Positions 23,854-34,175 of a stretch of DNA of 64,000 nt are shown here, in pieces; position 1 is the first letter of the stretch; each line of letters opens with the position of its first letter. The notes below the pieces were generated by a model. That model saw nothing but the letters and a program-made list of their open reading frames with translations, made no database searches and was not told the DNA's origin. Source of the DNA: Dipteris shenzhenensis (Eukaryota; Polypodiophyta; Polypodiopsida; Gleicheniales); the NCBI GenBank assembly GCA_047967505.1, contig CM106540.1; one strand, written 5' to 3'. A program made the position numbers and the translations under genes.

Positions 23854-24540
23854 TTGGAAGCGTCGCGAGTGAGAGCTTGTAGGAGTATTTTAGAACTCAT
23901 GTCTATCCATGATGAACACTATGATGCTATGGGTGAAGTGTTTATGAAAAAAATGTTGGAGTCTGTTATACAACATCCAAAATTTAAAAGTCTAAAATCA
24001 GTTATAACATCTAAGTCAATGAACAAAGTTATGGAGCATTTCAATGCAACTAGTGCACAGGGAGTTTGTGATACTGCAGGGATAAATACAAGGGCATATC
24101 GGCTCATATTTAAGAGCTTAAAAACAGCATGTCTTTCTATGGGAGCAAAAGTCTAAGCCCCGCTTCCTAAACTGACTGATGTTAATAAGGCCAGGCATGC
24201 ACTCAATTTGGGTGTACTTGATTTAGTCGGTGAGCCCCAGCATGTATGTAGTACACTAACTTTGAAAACAAAGGCTGGAGAGTCTAAAGAATTGGAATTG
24301 ATAGTCAACAATAACTTTGTGATGGATGTTCGAAGAGTTCTGCAAGCCATGGTGAGGTTTTATGATATGCCTATGGAGGAATGCAATGGGACTCTGAAGA
24401 TTGTACTAAAGCTTAATGAAAGTGAGGTGGTCAAAGGTAAAAAATTAGATAGAGTTAGTTTGACAATGATGAATAGAATACTAGACCTTGAAGTTGAGCT
24501 TGATGATGTAAGACAATTTAGTGTGCAATCAAAATAGGAG
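23854..24540 (+). pseudogene. Unknown multi-exon protein, central coding pieces
   Basis: Two adjacent plus-strand frames (23,854-24,156 and about 24,160-24,537) read as one protein with one stop between them. The first has ACRSILELMSIHDEHYDAMG and KSVITSKSMNKVMEHFNA. The second has LDLVGEPQHVCSTLTLK, VMDVRRVLQAMVRFYDMP and EECNGTLKIVLKLNE. After a TAG at 24,535 the frame continues as EIWWLAAFG. The character is that of a conserved, folded protein. I have an impression of similar uncharacterised, transposon-associated proteins in non-seed plants but cannot name a family, so none is assigned. Confidence 0.4.
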
Positions 24541-24645
24541 ATTTGGTGGTTGGCTGCCTTTGGTATGATGGAAATTTGAATTTTAATGCAATAGTGTAAA
24601 AAGACTTAGAATATTTTGAAATAACATGTGAGATTTTTTTTGCAG

Positions 24646-25104
24646 GTGCCAAAAGAGTCACATTCAATTTTGAAGTGGTTTTTTAACCAAACCGATATCC
24701 CAAGTGTGATCAAAGGTCATAACAATGGTGAGCTACTTGAAGTTGAGGGCTATGGATCCTACCGTGTAGAATGGCATCTAGCTGCTGACCTTGAGACTAT
24801 TAAATGTATGTTTAATGTGGCACATGGAGCAAATACAAGCCATCCTTATCCACTGTGCATGCAAATGAGAGGACCCGCAAAGGGTGGTAAAAAGAATAAA
24901 AAGAAATGGGCCTCTGAACTTGCAGAGATAGATCAAACTAAGGCACCAGATAGGGATGCTCCACGGAAAGATCCATCATGGAGCCCGATTCTTGAAATTT
25001 CTCTTGAGCTAGCACACATTTGTGCACTTAATGCTATTGTGAGAATAATTGAAAAGTTGGTGCATCTATACATCATTGATCCATATAACTTGAAGCCCCA
25101 ATAA
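24646..25104 (+). pseudogene. Unknown multi-exon protein, C-terminal coding piece
   Basis: A T-rich tract and TTTTTTTGCAG acceptor precede the frame at 24,646. It reads VPKESHSILKWFFNQTDIPS, then VEGYGSYRVEWHLAADLETI with HGANTSHPYPLCMQ (a possible degraded metal-binding His/Cys cluster). A Lys-rich patch (GGKKNKKKW) follows, then LEISLELAHICALNAIVRII. The regular spacing of Asp, His and Cys residues would suit a nuclease or transposase-like domain, but no known catalytic motif is identified and this is speculation. The frame stops at 25,102, and coding-like sequence continues briefly to about 25,180. Confidence 0.4.
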
Positions 25105-25199
25105 GAGAGTGAGAGTGTGATTGCAAGAATTGAAAAGGTTCTTTCCGAGGTGGGTTTGGCTGTGCCAATCTCCGTGGTGCCTTGATCTTGGGCCTACTG

Positions 25200-25995
25200 G
25201 CCATGGGGGATAGAGAGAGTGTGCGAGAGAAAGGGGGCAAGTGGGAGGTGGTGTGGGAGTGGAGAGCTCTTTAAACAATGAAATGAAAATGAGGGCCCAT
25301 TCTTTTATATAGGGCCCAAAACCCTAATTTTTAAAAATACTTGTTTCAATAAAAACTCTAAAAAAAGTAAAATTAGTGCAGCCTTGAGATAAATACTTAT
25401 AATTAACATCCAATAACACAAAATTTCTCATTTATACTGCAACTCATGGCCATTATACATTGGCTTTACTGCAAATCACATAACTAAAATTACAAAGAAA
25501 TTTTGAAACTTATGCATGGGCATCCACATTGGAAGAGTCTACACCATCATTTTCATTTGTCTCCACCCATATGTGCCCTTGTCTATGATGAGTTGCATGC
25601 CACCTTGCATGATTATGTCTTGCATTTGATGAGTTATATATTCTTCTTAGACGTTCCACGTTAATAGCTTGCACTGCATGGGACACTAAGGACTCTTTGA
25701 ATGCTAGTGTTGCAGTTGCTCTTATTTTGAGAGCTATGGATTATCTAATCATAGCTTAAATGAAAAGTGGGTCAACCCTATTTCTCAAGCGTGTTTCAGT
25801 GTATTTTTAATAAGCATGCTTATACTTCGATCCTAACAATATAGGCTTATGAGGAAATGCACAAGAACCGTAGGAATAGATTATTTCATGTGGTTAGGCA
25901 GACATAGACAATCAAGACTTCAATCCAAATGTATAAGATGTATGCATGCATCAATTTTTTGAACAAAAAACTTAGTGAGATTCCGGTGGAAAACC
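25200..25995. other. Intergenic DNA, no gene seen
   Basis: Short purine-rich segments and AT-rich DNA. No open frame with a recognisable motif. The right end carries the left copy of the LINE target-site duplication. Confidence 0.5.
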
Positions 25996-26010
25996 AAGTC
26001 GCATAACATT
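25996..26010 (+). repeat. LINE target-site duplication, left copy
   Basis: AAGTCGCATAACATT here is identical to 33,341-33,355, on the two sides of the minus-strand LINE. Confidence 0.9.
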
Positions 26011-26131
26011 TTTTTTTGCCGAAAAAACAATGCTAATTATATTACTTCGAGAACAAGATACAAAAGGTCAGCTTGTAGCTGATGGGCTGCGTTCACAAAT
26101 CGGACACAACCCTAAAAGGTAACACAATAAA

Positions 26132-26750
26132 TCACTCTCTCATGTCGGAATAAGGCGAGTATGAATGAACAGCCATCGGGGTGGTAAGCAGCGCCACCGA
26201 AGGCCCTGCGAAGTCTGCTCGAAGAAGAGGCCCTGAGTGTTCCAAGTCCGAAGGAAGCGTCTCCGCTTCTCTTGACCAATCTCCCTGAATCTGGTCCCAC
26301 TGGCCTTTGAGGGTATGAATAATCTCGCACCAAATATCAGTCATGATCTGGGCAGTCGATAAGGAGGTGCCACCGAGGATCTGCGTGCAACGCGAGGTCC
26401 AAATGTGCCACCCTGCTATGCTGCTAATAATCTCCAAAACTGGCTGCCTCTCCTGAACTCCTATATCTGCCTCTGCTAGGTGCTGCGGGATACCCTCGAG
26501 CAGCCCCCATGTACCCTGCGTGATAAGGAAAGTGGGGTCCTGCTGGCATGCCTCGAATAAATGATGTAGACCAGGTGCGGTGCTGCACCAACAGAACGCG
26601 CCCCATGTGATCAAGCCTAGCTCTGGTGCTGCGTGAGTGAGAATCCCGAAAGTCCACCGCCACACTTCCTGGGCGCGAGTGCAGCTCCACAAGCAGTGCT
26701 TTGGTGACTCCTCAACCTCATGGCAGATCTGACAGCATCCGTCCTAGCCT
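26132..26750 (-). pseudogene. LINE ORF2 C-terminal zinc-binding region (zf-RVT type)
   Basis: On the minus strand the frame reads CQICHEVEESPKHCLWSC followed by TRAQEVWRWTFGI. Cys and His spacing matches the zinc-binding reverse-transcriptase-associated region found at the C-terminus of plant L1-type ORF2 proteins. The frame ends at 26,132, leaving about 120 bases of 3' UTR before the A tail. It is separated from the RT portion by frame breaks around 26,750-27,050. Confidence 0.8.
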
Positions 26751-27051
26751 ATCTGTCTCAACCAGCTCGCACAGGAAGTAGGAGATCTTCCGCGGCCGCT
26801 TCCGCGGCCGCCAGCTCTCCCACAAGGCCTTCCAGAAGGCCTGCAAAAAGAACCTGGAAATACCCTATGCGTACCAACTGGGCCGCTGGGTGGGGGGGCG
26901 GCTCTGCATCCTCCCAAGAACTCGCCTGCTGCCCAAAGTCGTGCTCAAAGTCATGCTGTAGGCAAAGAAGGAGGTCGGCTGTCACAACCTCTGGCCAGCT
27001 CCACTCTCCTGGGTCCCACTCAAGCTCTGATAAGGCCCGCCCCTCCCAGAG

Positions 27052-27743
27052 CTAGAGTCGCCAAAGCTGTAGCTGATCTTGCTCAATGCTAAGATCGGTA
27101 CGCCAGACCTTCCCCAAAAGGCCTACGATCCGAACCCTCTCCCATGGGAGTAGGGGGTCGATGAGTGCATCCTCTCTCCTGAGTCGTCCATCCCCCATAA
27201 CCGCAAAGAAAGAAATAGAGGAGTTGTCCAAACGTCCTGCGACCACCAGTGGGATGCCATGGGGGGTGAACTGTCCCAGCCAACGGTCGTAACTAGGCAT
27301 GAGGATCTGAGGCTCAGGTGGAACCAACCAATCAGCTTGGATCACGTTGTCGATCTCCGTGCATCTCGCCTGGGCTCCACGAGCACCTCCAGCTGCGTCT
27401 GCGAGATCAGCCATCTCCAAATATCTGTACGTGTCCCTCCAAACTCGAAGGGACCGCGGGCTGGCCCCCTCATCTAACCATCCCACCTGATATGTACAGC
27501 GGGGAGGAGACTGAATGAGACTGAGACGGAGCCGCCTCCAAACCATGAGGAGGCTACGAACGAGTGGGGAACGGGGCTGAGTAAGCGGGGTGGAAGAAAA
27601 GATCCACCTGAGGGATGGGAGCCACTCTTTGGGAGCCACTCTCCACCTCGTCGCGGGACACAAGAACCGACCCCCTGCTGAAGTAGCATCTTCCACGTCT
27701 GCCCCCCCAGGGTCAAACCGCGGATGACTAACTTGCCTAACAA
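27052..27743 (-). pseudogene. LINE ORF2, region between RT and zinc-binding tail
   Basis: The minus-strand frame 27,052-27,696 (with an overlapping frame from 27,743) continues the post-RT region: WRRLRLSLIQSPPRCTYQVGW then VVAGRLDNSSISFFAVMGDG. Alternation between two frames indicates at least one indel. Trp-rich segments such as LLGKVWRTDLSIEQDQLQLW are typical of plant L1 ORF2 C-terminal sequence. Confidence 0.65.
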
Positions 27744-27791
27744 GGCCTGACTCTGCAGCTCTGGATCGATGACTCCCAGGCCTCCCTCAGC

Positions 27792-28976
27792 CTACGGAAG
27801 AATAACTGTCTGCCAAGCAACCCTGGATCTGGTATCTCTGAGGCCATCCTCCCTGGACCAAAGGAAGTTCCGAACCAGCCTCCTAAGCTGTGCCACACTG
27901 GATCTCGAGAAACACCAACAGGGAGCCACATACCAAGCTGTGGCAAGGAGGACTTGGTTGACTACCAAGGCATGACCTGCAAGGGAAAGCTTAGCAGTGC
28001 TCCAGAAGGCCAGCTTCCGTCGGATGGAATCTAGCACCGGGAGAAACTGCTGAGCTGGCGTGATGTCCAGGCCGATCTGAAAACCTAGGTATCTAGCTGT
28101 CTGTCCCCGCGGGATCCACCTGAAACCCAAAAACCTCCCCCACTGAGAACGTGCCCCGGGGTCTGTGAGGAAACCAACTGATTTGTTCCAGTTGATTTTC
28201 GCACCAGCAACTGAACAGAAGACCTCCAGGGCCATCCTCACCCTCTCCAGCATCAACTCATCGTCCTGGACATATAGGGCTGTGTCATCCGCGTACTCCG
28301 AGTCCAAGAGCTCCGTGTCCTCCCGGAGGGGAAGACGAACACCCCTAATCCCTGTAGACCTCGCCCGGAGGTAATAAGTCATAGCCTCGGCGAAGAAGAG
28401 AAACAGGTAAGGGGCAAGGGGACAGCCCTGACGCACTGATCTCTCCAAGCTAAAACGCTCACCCACAATGATGACTCTGCTAGAGGCTGTCCTGTACAAA
28501 GGTGAAATACCCTGAATCCAACCTGCTGGGAAACCTAGCCGCTCCAGAGTCCCCTCCAGAAAGGACCAGTCCACCCGATCGTAGGCCTTCTCAAAGTCGA
28601 GAAGTAGGATGGCAAGGTGTGATCCGCTGTGCTGAGCCCACTCCGCCGCCTCTGAAAAGGTGAAGACATTATCCAGGATACTGCGGTCCTGGACAAAGCC
28701 TGTCTGAGTGTCGTGAATGAGGTCTGGAAGTAGAGGCCGAACTCTGGCGCTGATCATCTTGGCTAGGATTTTGTAGGCAGTGGTAAGGAGAGTGATCGGG
28801 CACCACTGACGGATCTCCTGTCTATCTCCTCCCTTCGGGATGAGGCAAATCAGTCCCGAGGAGAGGCTCTCTGGCATATAACCGCTGCTAAAAATCCGAG
28901 CTGCTAAGAGGGGCTGATGGAGCTGGTCCCAGAAGGAGGTGAAGAATGCCCGGGATAGCCCATCCTCACCTGGCAC
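27792..28976 (-). pseudogene. LINE ORF2 reverse transcriptase domain
   Basis: A 394-residue uninterrupted frame holds the non-LTR reverse transcriptase core. Visible motifs are LICLIPKGGDRQEIRQWCPI, QTGFVQDRSILDNVF, LLLDFEKAYDRVDWSFLEG (catalytic Asp), SVRQGCPLAPYLF and the catalytic SEYADDTALYVQ (YADD encoded near 28,290), then LGFQIGLDITPA and thumb-region sequence. All catalytic aspartates are intact. The enzyme copies element RNA at a nicked target site. The frame is broken on either side, so the full ORF2 protein is not made. It is the best-preserved coding domain in the window. Confidence 0.9.
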
Positions 28977-29485
28977 TTCTGTCCATCGATGGCCATCAAG
29001 GCCTCCAGCATCTCATCCGTGGTAAACGGTGCCAACAGTGTCGCCTGCATGCTAGGCTGGACCAAGGAAGGAGTGTGTCTCCACACCTCCTCACGGGCAC
29101 GACGAGTGCGAGGAGCAAGCGGCTCCTGCTGGAAAAGGGTCCTGTAGAAGTCGGTGGCCAATCCCAAGACCTCTCCCGGATCCGTGACGATGTGTCCCGC
29201 CGCTGTCCTGAGACTCCGAAGCTGATCACTAGCAGCTCTCTGGCCATGTGTCCTGAAGAACTCCCTACACATCCGGTCACCCTTCCGAGCCCAGAAGGAG
29301 AGAGAGGCATGATAGGAAAACTCTGAGCGACGCTGGAGTGTCTCCTCAAGAAGGGATCTGGCTCGAAGGGCTTGGGTCCGAAGCTCCTCCGAGCCCGGGG
29401 ATGCCTGCTGGAGCTGCTGAATGGAGGCGAGGTCTCTCCGAAGGGCTCTCTCTCTACCCCACCACTCCTATCGAACCTATAGGGC
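28904..29485 (-). pseudogene. LINE ORF2 linker between endonuclease and RT
   Basis: Minus-strand frames 29,349-28,996 and 29,272-28,904 alternate. They read DRMCREFFRTHGQRAASDQL, DFYRTLFQQEPLAP and PFTTDEMLEALMAIDGQK, the usual linker segment (HGQRAA.. xFYxxLF.. FTxxEMLEAL). The need to change frame shows an indel near 28,990-29,000, immediately before the RT frame. Confidence 0.7.
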
Positions 29486-30440
29486 TACAAGCTGGCAGAT
29501 CTGGCTAGACTCCTGCAATGCCTGTGCCACCGAATCAACCAAATCTGTGCACTTGCCCCAGTCTCTATCCCAAAGATCGCAAATACTGCTGCGCACGTCC
29601 TCCCTCGAGAAAATGGAGTCGGGAATCCAGCATGAGCGGGGGGAAGGGCCTGAGCTGCCGAATCTAATGATAAGAGCACCGGCGCATGGTCGGAGAGTGT
29701 CGTCCCTGGAACTATACCGGCCTGACCGCCTCTGCTGATGGCCCAATCACTAACATAGAATCTATCCAACCTCTCCAGGAGTCTGCCTCCTTCCCTGCGG
29801 AAACCCCACGAGAAGTCCAAGCTTTCGTGCCAACGCCGGAAGGACGGGTCTTGCCAACAGTCCCTTCCTCCTATTGCAAAGATAAAAGAGTCCCAAGCGG
29901 ACTGCTCTGCCTGAGACATACCTGTAAACTCCGGTCCTCTGCCCTGCTGGTCCTCCAAGGTCTCCAAATTGTTGAAGTCACCTCCAACAATCCAGGAATC
30001 CATGTCTGGGAGAATCCCTGTAAGTGTCCTCCAGAAGGTGGCTCTACAATGGAGATCTGTGGGAGCATAAATGTTGAGAATTCCAACTCTGGAGCCCTCC
30101 AATTCGAGACCTACCCAGAGGGCACGACCTAGAATCAATGTGCCATGACCGAAAACTCCCTAGGCTAGCTGCTCTCCCACGGAAGTACAGACACCACCAC
30201 TCCTCCCCAGTGCGTCGATCGAGGGCTCCCAATAAGTGTGAGAGCGACCAGGGAGGATCTTCCCGCATCTACGGGAGTGAGCCATCGAAAGCTTGTGTTC
30301 CTAGAGCAGAAGTACATCCAAACATCCTATCACTGCTGGCTGAAGTTCTTGTCTCAAAATGAGCTTCCTGGGACCACGGGTGCCAGAAGAGTGAAACCCG
30401 TTCACATTCCAGGATACGAGCTGTAGGCTCATGGTGAGGA
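29485..30440 (-). pseudogene. LINE ORF2 APE-type endonuclease domain
   Basis: The domain starts near 30,432 with MSLQLVSWNVNGF. The frame breaks near 30,310 and resumes as the 30,138-29,485 frame with LNIYAPTDLHC, IVGGDFNNLE, RLDRFYVSDWAI and TLSDHAPVLLSLD. These are the recognised endonuclease motifs, including the GDFN and SDH catalytic residues. The central Glu motif lies in the broken region. This domain nicks target DNA to start target-primed reverse transcription. Confidence 0.85.
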
Positions 30441-31200
30441 CTGGGAGGCAGCGAACAACTGTCTGCTTGCGGTGTCTGCTTGCGGTCGAGGTTGAAGAAG
30501 AAGCTGACATTTCGGAGTAGACGTGCTGGCGCTTATGGGAAGGTTTGGAGGGGGAGGCGGGGTCATCCTGCCCGTCCTTCAACACCTTCAGCAAAGGCGA
30601 GAGGCCTTTGGTACCATGAACGAAGGCTTTCTCGAGCCAGCTTGAGATCTCTGAGGTGGACATCCCGTAGAAGGCATGGAGTTTCTGAGGCGTCCAGGCT
30701 CTGACATCTTGGGGGAGGGGCCAAGACAGGGGGGGCCTGAGGATCACAATCAGCCTGAATCGTTTGGCGGCGTAGTGCCACCGCAGGCGCACGTCACCCT
30801 CTGACCACTGAGTCTCGAGAAGCTGCCCACCAGACGGGCCTATCCAGGAGCAAATCTGAGCATGCGTCTGCTCCCTGAGAGCCTCCCAGACCGAGTCGTC
30901 TGTCCAGGTCTCGGTGCCGTCGCTGAGGAACATGAAACCAAAGCTAGGGCCATCCCTAGGGGCCAAGGCAGCTATCTTCCCATCCGCCCCTTTGCGGAGC
31001 AGGAAGATACTGATGTCGAGGCAAGCAGGGAAGGTCCCGAGGTCGGCCACATCCAAGTAGTCCCAGGGGTCGCGGGGGAGCTCTCTCTCCTGAAGCTGAG
31101 GCCCATCAGAGTCTACCACTGAGGGGCTAGCGGACGGAGAAGCCTGCTCCGGTGGTGGTGTAGACTCCGGGTGTCCTGCCAGCGGAGGGGGAGGGGGAGG
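30440..31200 (-). pseudogene. LINE ORF1 C-terminal domain, in frame with ORF2
   Basis: The minus-strand frame 31,119-30,301 carries about 225 residues upstream of the endonuclease start. It includes DYLDVADLGTFPACLDISIF, DGPSFGFMFLSDGTETWTDD, a Trp-rich middle and WTPQKLHAFYGMSTSEISSW. I do not recognise a named domain. It then runs without a stop into MSLQLVSWNVNG. ORF1 and ORF2 normally have separate frames, so this copy either lost a stop or encodes a fusion. Confidence 0.5.
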
Positions 31201-32480
31201 GGGAGGAGGCTAGGGAATAGGCAGCTCAGACTCCTCAGGGGCGGTTGGCGGAGGAGAAGAAGGAGGGGGAGCAGGAACTGCCCTCGGCTGAGGAACCGTC
31301 GGAGCAGCTAGCTCTGCGGGAGAACTGAAAGAGGCGGGGGGGGGAGGGATGGGGCTGCAACTGGAACTGGGGCTGAGAAGGAGGGGGAGAAGACTGAGGA
31401 GGACGAGGGGGCTGAAGCTGTGGGTCGGGAGACAAGGGGTGCAGTTGGGGGATGGCTGGGGCTGGATGGGGAGAGGCTGGGGAGAGGAAGAGAGGGGGAC
31501 CTAAGGCTATGGAGGGTGGGCTACCATCGAAGAAGATGCTCTCCCATGTCCCTGGGGCAGCTGCCTATCGGGTCTCTGAGGTGCAGCTACAGGAACCTCT
31601 GCCTCCTTGCCTTTATCAGAAATCTTCTTGTTCTTTCCTCTTTTTCTTTTAACCTCAGTCCAGCCGCCAGCAATCTCTGGTCCGGGCTCCGACTGCCTCT
31701 GCTCCTCCTGGCGTGGCTGCCCGGAGGGGGGAGGAGGGGGCGGAGAGGGGGGAGGCGGGGGAGGCCGAGAAGAGCTGGCAAAACGTGGGCAGGCAGCCGC
31801 CAGGTGTCTAAAGCCGTGACACCTCAGACACTGTCCTGGCTGTTCGGTGACTACCATGCTCTGGGTGATGCTGCCGACACCTGTCACGATCTCGATCACA
31901 GCCGGGAGAGTCGTAGGATCTGCCATAGCCACACGGACTCGGGGGGCTCCTGCCGTAGTCACCGCATCGGCGAAAGTATCGTGCATAACCCAGCCGAAGT
32001 GGGAACCCAGGTCCCTAACAATCGGCCGCAGCTCAGCAGCAAGACCAGGAAAAACTAGCGTCACTGGATGGCGAGGTATACAGAACCGGGCATCAAAATC
32101 TGCTGCGCTGAATCCACGGTACCACGGAACTATCATGATAATCTTTCCGTCCACTAACGTGGGGGAGCCAGCAATCAGGTTGCTCGCAGCTTTCGCATTG
32201 GAGAGTTAAAGCCAGAAGATGCCCCTTCCCATAAGGGCCACCTCCTCAATATGGCCGTCCTCTAGCATGAGAGTGGACTGGTGATGGCTGATCTAGAAGG
32301 GGAATGTCCAATGACTCTGCCATAAACAGAGGTAAGAGCAAAGTCATTGGCAACCTCCTGAACCCGAGATGATTGCTGCTCAGTCAGGATGACACGGTAG
32401 GCATCTGGAGAGGGAGGGACCGTCTGGGCCTCCGGTTCCGGGCAGGGAGCCGCCATACCGCCAAGACAAACTGCGAGGCT
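31200..32480 (-). pseudogene. LINE ORF1, N-terminal part with CCHC zinc knuckle
   Basis: ORF1 starts with MAAPCPEPEAQTVPPSPDAY near 32,456. A frameshift follows near 32,290, then an in-frame TAA near 32,208, and the frame resumes as GSPTLVDGKIIMIVPWYRGF. The central zinc knuckle CLRCHGFRHLAAAC (C-x2-C-x4-H-x4-C) is intact near 31,800-31,830, followed by a long Pro-rich tract. ORF1 is the RNA-binding partner of ORF2 in element particles. Confidence 0.75.
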
Positions 32481-33340
32481 TCCGATGAGGAAGAGGCTGT
32501 CACCCAAAAATGGGGGGAGGTAGAAGCGGGAGGGTGGAGCCTGGGTGTGGCGGGAACGGAGGTGGCGCGAGGTGAAGGCGTGGAGGTATGGAGACTGGTG
32601 AGGTGGGGCGACGGGAGCGGAAGCGGGGGCGAGGGAGAGGCAGAGCGGGGACGAGGTGGCGGACGGGGGCGGGGGGGAATGGAGGGGCGGAGGGGGCGGG
32701 GTGGGGCGAATGAACGGAGGGGGGGTGGGGGTGAGGGCGGGAGGGGAAGGCGGAGGTGGAACGGGAGGGCGGAGAGGCGGGAGGGGGCAGGGCAAGAGGC
32801 GAGGGGTGAGGGGGCAGACTGGCGACGGGGGTGAGCGGAGTGGAGCGAGGGGGGTAGCAGGCTGGGGCGGAGGGGGGTAGCGGGGCAGGGGTGAGCAGAG
32901 GGGGTAGCGGGGCAGGGGTAGCGGGGCGGGGGGGAGCAGAGGGGGTAGCAGGGCGGGGGTAGCGAGGCGGGGGTGAGCGGAGGGGGTAGCGGGGCGGGGG
33001 GTGTGGAGCGAGGGGGTAGCGGAATGGAGCGGAGGGGGTGAGCGGGGGTGAGCGGAGGGGGGTGAGTGGGAGTGGAGCGGAGGGGGTGAGCGAGAGTGGA
33101 GTGGAGGGGGTGAGCGGAGGGGGTGAGCGGGAGTGGAGCGGAGGGGGTGAGCGGGGGTGAGTGGAGGGGGGGGTAGCAGGCGGGGGGGTGGAGCGTGGCA
33201 AGGGGGGACAGAGCGAGGTGGGGGTGAGGGGGGAGGTGAGTGCAGAGGGGTAGGGGCGGGAGAGGTGAGGCAAGGAGGGGCTAGGGGGAGGTAGAGGTAC
33301 GGCGGGGGAGGAGGGGAAGCTCACAGGAGCTTTTTTTTTA
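32480..33340 (-). repeat. LINE 5' region with G-rich tandem repeats
   Basis: On the plus strand the region is almost all G/A, with tandem repeats of short units such as GCGGAGGGGGTGAGCGGG and GTAGCGGGGCGGGGGTGAGC between about 32,860 and 33,190. On the element's own strand this is C-rich and gives a long artefactual Pro-rich frame (32,500-33,375). It lies between the 5' end set by the target duplication and ORF1, so it is probably the promoter-bearing 5' UTR. Confidence 0.75.
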
Positions 33341-33355
33341 AAGTCGCATAACATT
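33341..33355 (+). repeat. LINE target-site duplication, right copy
   Basis: Identical to 25,996-26,010 (AAGTCGCATAACATT). Confidence 0.9.
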
Positions 33356-33956
33356 AGTAGGACAACTATGATCAATTATGACATGAAGTGGCCTAAGGCC
33401 ACATCCTATGGTGACAATTTTCTTGTGTTGCTCATGAATGCAAGCTCTCATGACAATTCGTAATGGTGAGGAAGCATAAATACCCACCCAGTCAAGGCGC
33501 ATCAATGGCCAATTAAAAAGTACAAAGTTGCCTAAATGAAGGATAGCTAGGGTTTGCCACAAACCACAAGAGGGACATCAAGATGGAAGTCACAATCCAT
33601 CTATGGGTGTTTGAATCTAGACGATGGAGTAAGGGGCAATGCAGGGTAGGAGGGCAAATAAAACAAAACCATCACTACTAGATGTGAGAAGAGGAGCAAC
33701 AGGTAGCACAACCTTAGCTAGGGTAAGGGATGAGAGGAAACTAGGAAGGCTTGCAGGATCGAGCTCACTAGTCGAGACTCAAGGTATACGGGGAGAGGAG
33801 AGGAAAGAATATGGGAGCTAGATGGAGGAAAGTCAGGGAGGAAAGGTAAGAGAGAAGCATGATAGTAGCCGAGATCATGATCACAAGGAAGAAGCCTGAG
33901 AAGACTACATCTCAGGAGGAACATGGAGATGGAGTGCAGGGAGAAAGAGGAGAAAA
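33356..33956. other. Intergenic DNA, no gene seen
   Basis: Purine-rich DNA with only short frames lacking recognisable motifs. Confidence 0.5.
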
Positions 33957-34136
33957 CAAGAGTTTACAAGGGACTATAGTCCTTGCTAGTCCAATAATAA
34001 AGGAGCTTTGGCTTCTTTCTATTCAATGCCAAGCTGACTAGTGCCCATAACTTGAGTTTGCAAGGGAATATAGTCCTTGTCAGTCCAATAATAAAGGAGC
34101 TTTGGCATCTTGCTATCCAATGTCAAATTGCAGCCA
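33957..34136 (+). repeat. Tandem duplication, about 90 bp x 2
   Basis: Both copies contain AGTTTxCAAGGGA, TATAGTCCTTG, GTCCAATAATAAAGGAGCTT and CTATxCAATGxCAA (from about 33,960 and 34,054). It lies immediately left of the copia element. Confidence 0.75.
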
Positions 34137-34175
34137 AGATTGTGAGCAACAAGAAGAAGGTCGAGAGCGGGGGGG

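Larger units (their letters stand above)
26011..33340 (-). mobile_element. L1-type LINE retrotransposon, near full length (7.3 kb)
   Basis: The element reads right to left. It has a G-rich (plus strand) 5' region with tandem repeats, ORF1 with a CCHC zinc knuckle, ORF2 with APE-type endonuclease, reverse transcriptase and a C-terminal zinc-binding region, and a short 3' tail of A (T run at 26,011 on the plus strand). A 15-bp duplication, AAGTCGCATAACATT, flanks it exactly, so both ends are defined and the 5' end is probably not truncated. Several frameshifts and one or more stops in ORF1 and ORF2 mean this copy is not autonomous. The GC-rich body contrasts with its AT-rich surroundings. Confidence 0.93.

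Noticed and set aside
32500-33375. 291-residue Pro/Ser-rich minus-strand frame
   Set aside because: It is an artefact of the G/C-skewed tandem repeats in the LINE 5' region; composition is almost only Pro, Ser, Leu, Ala.
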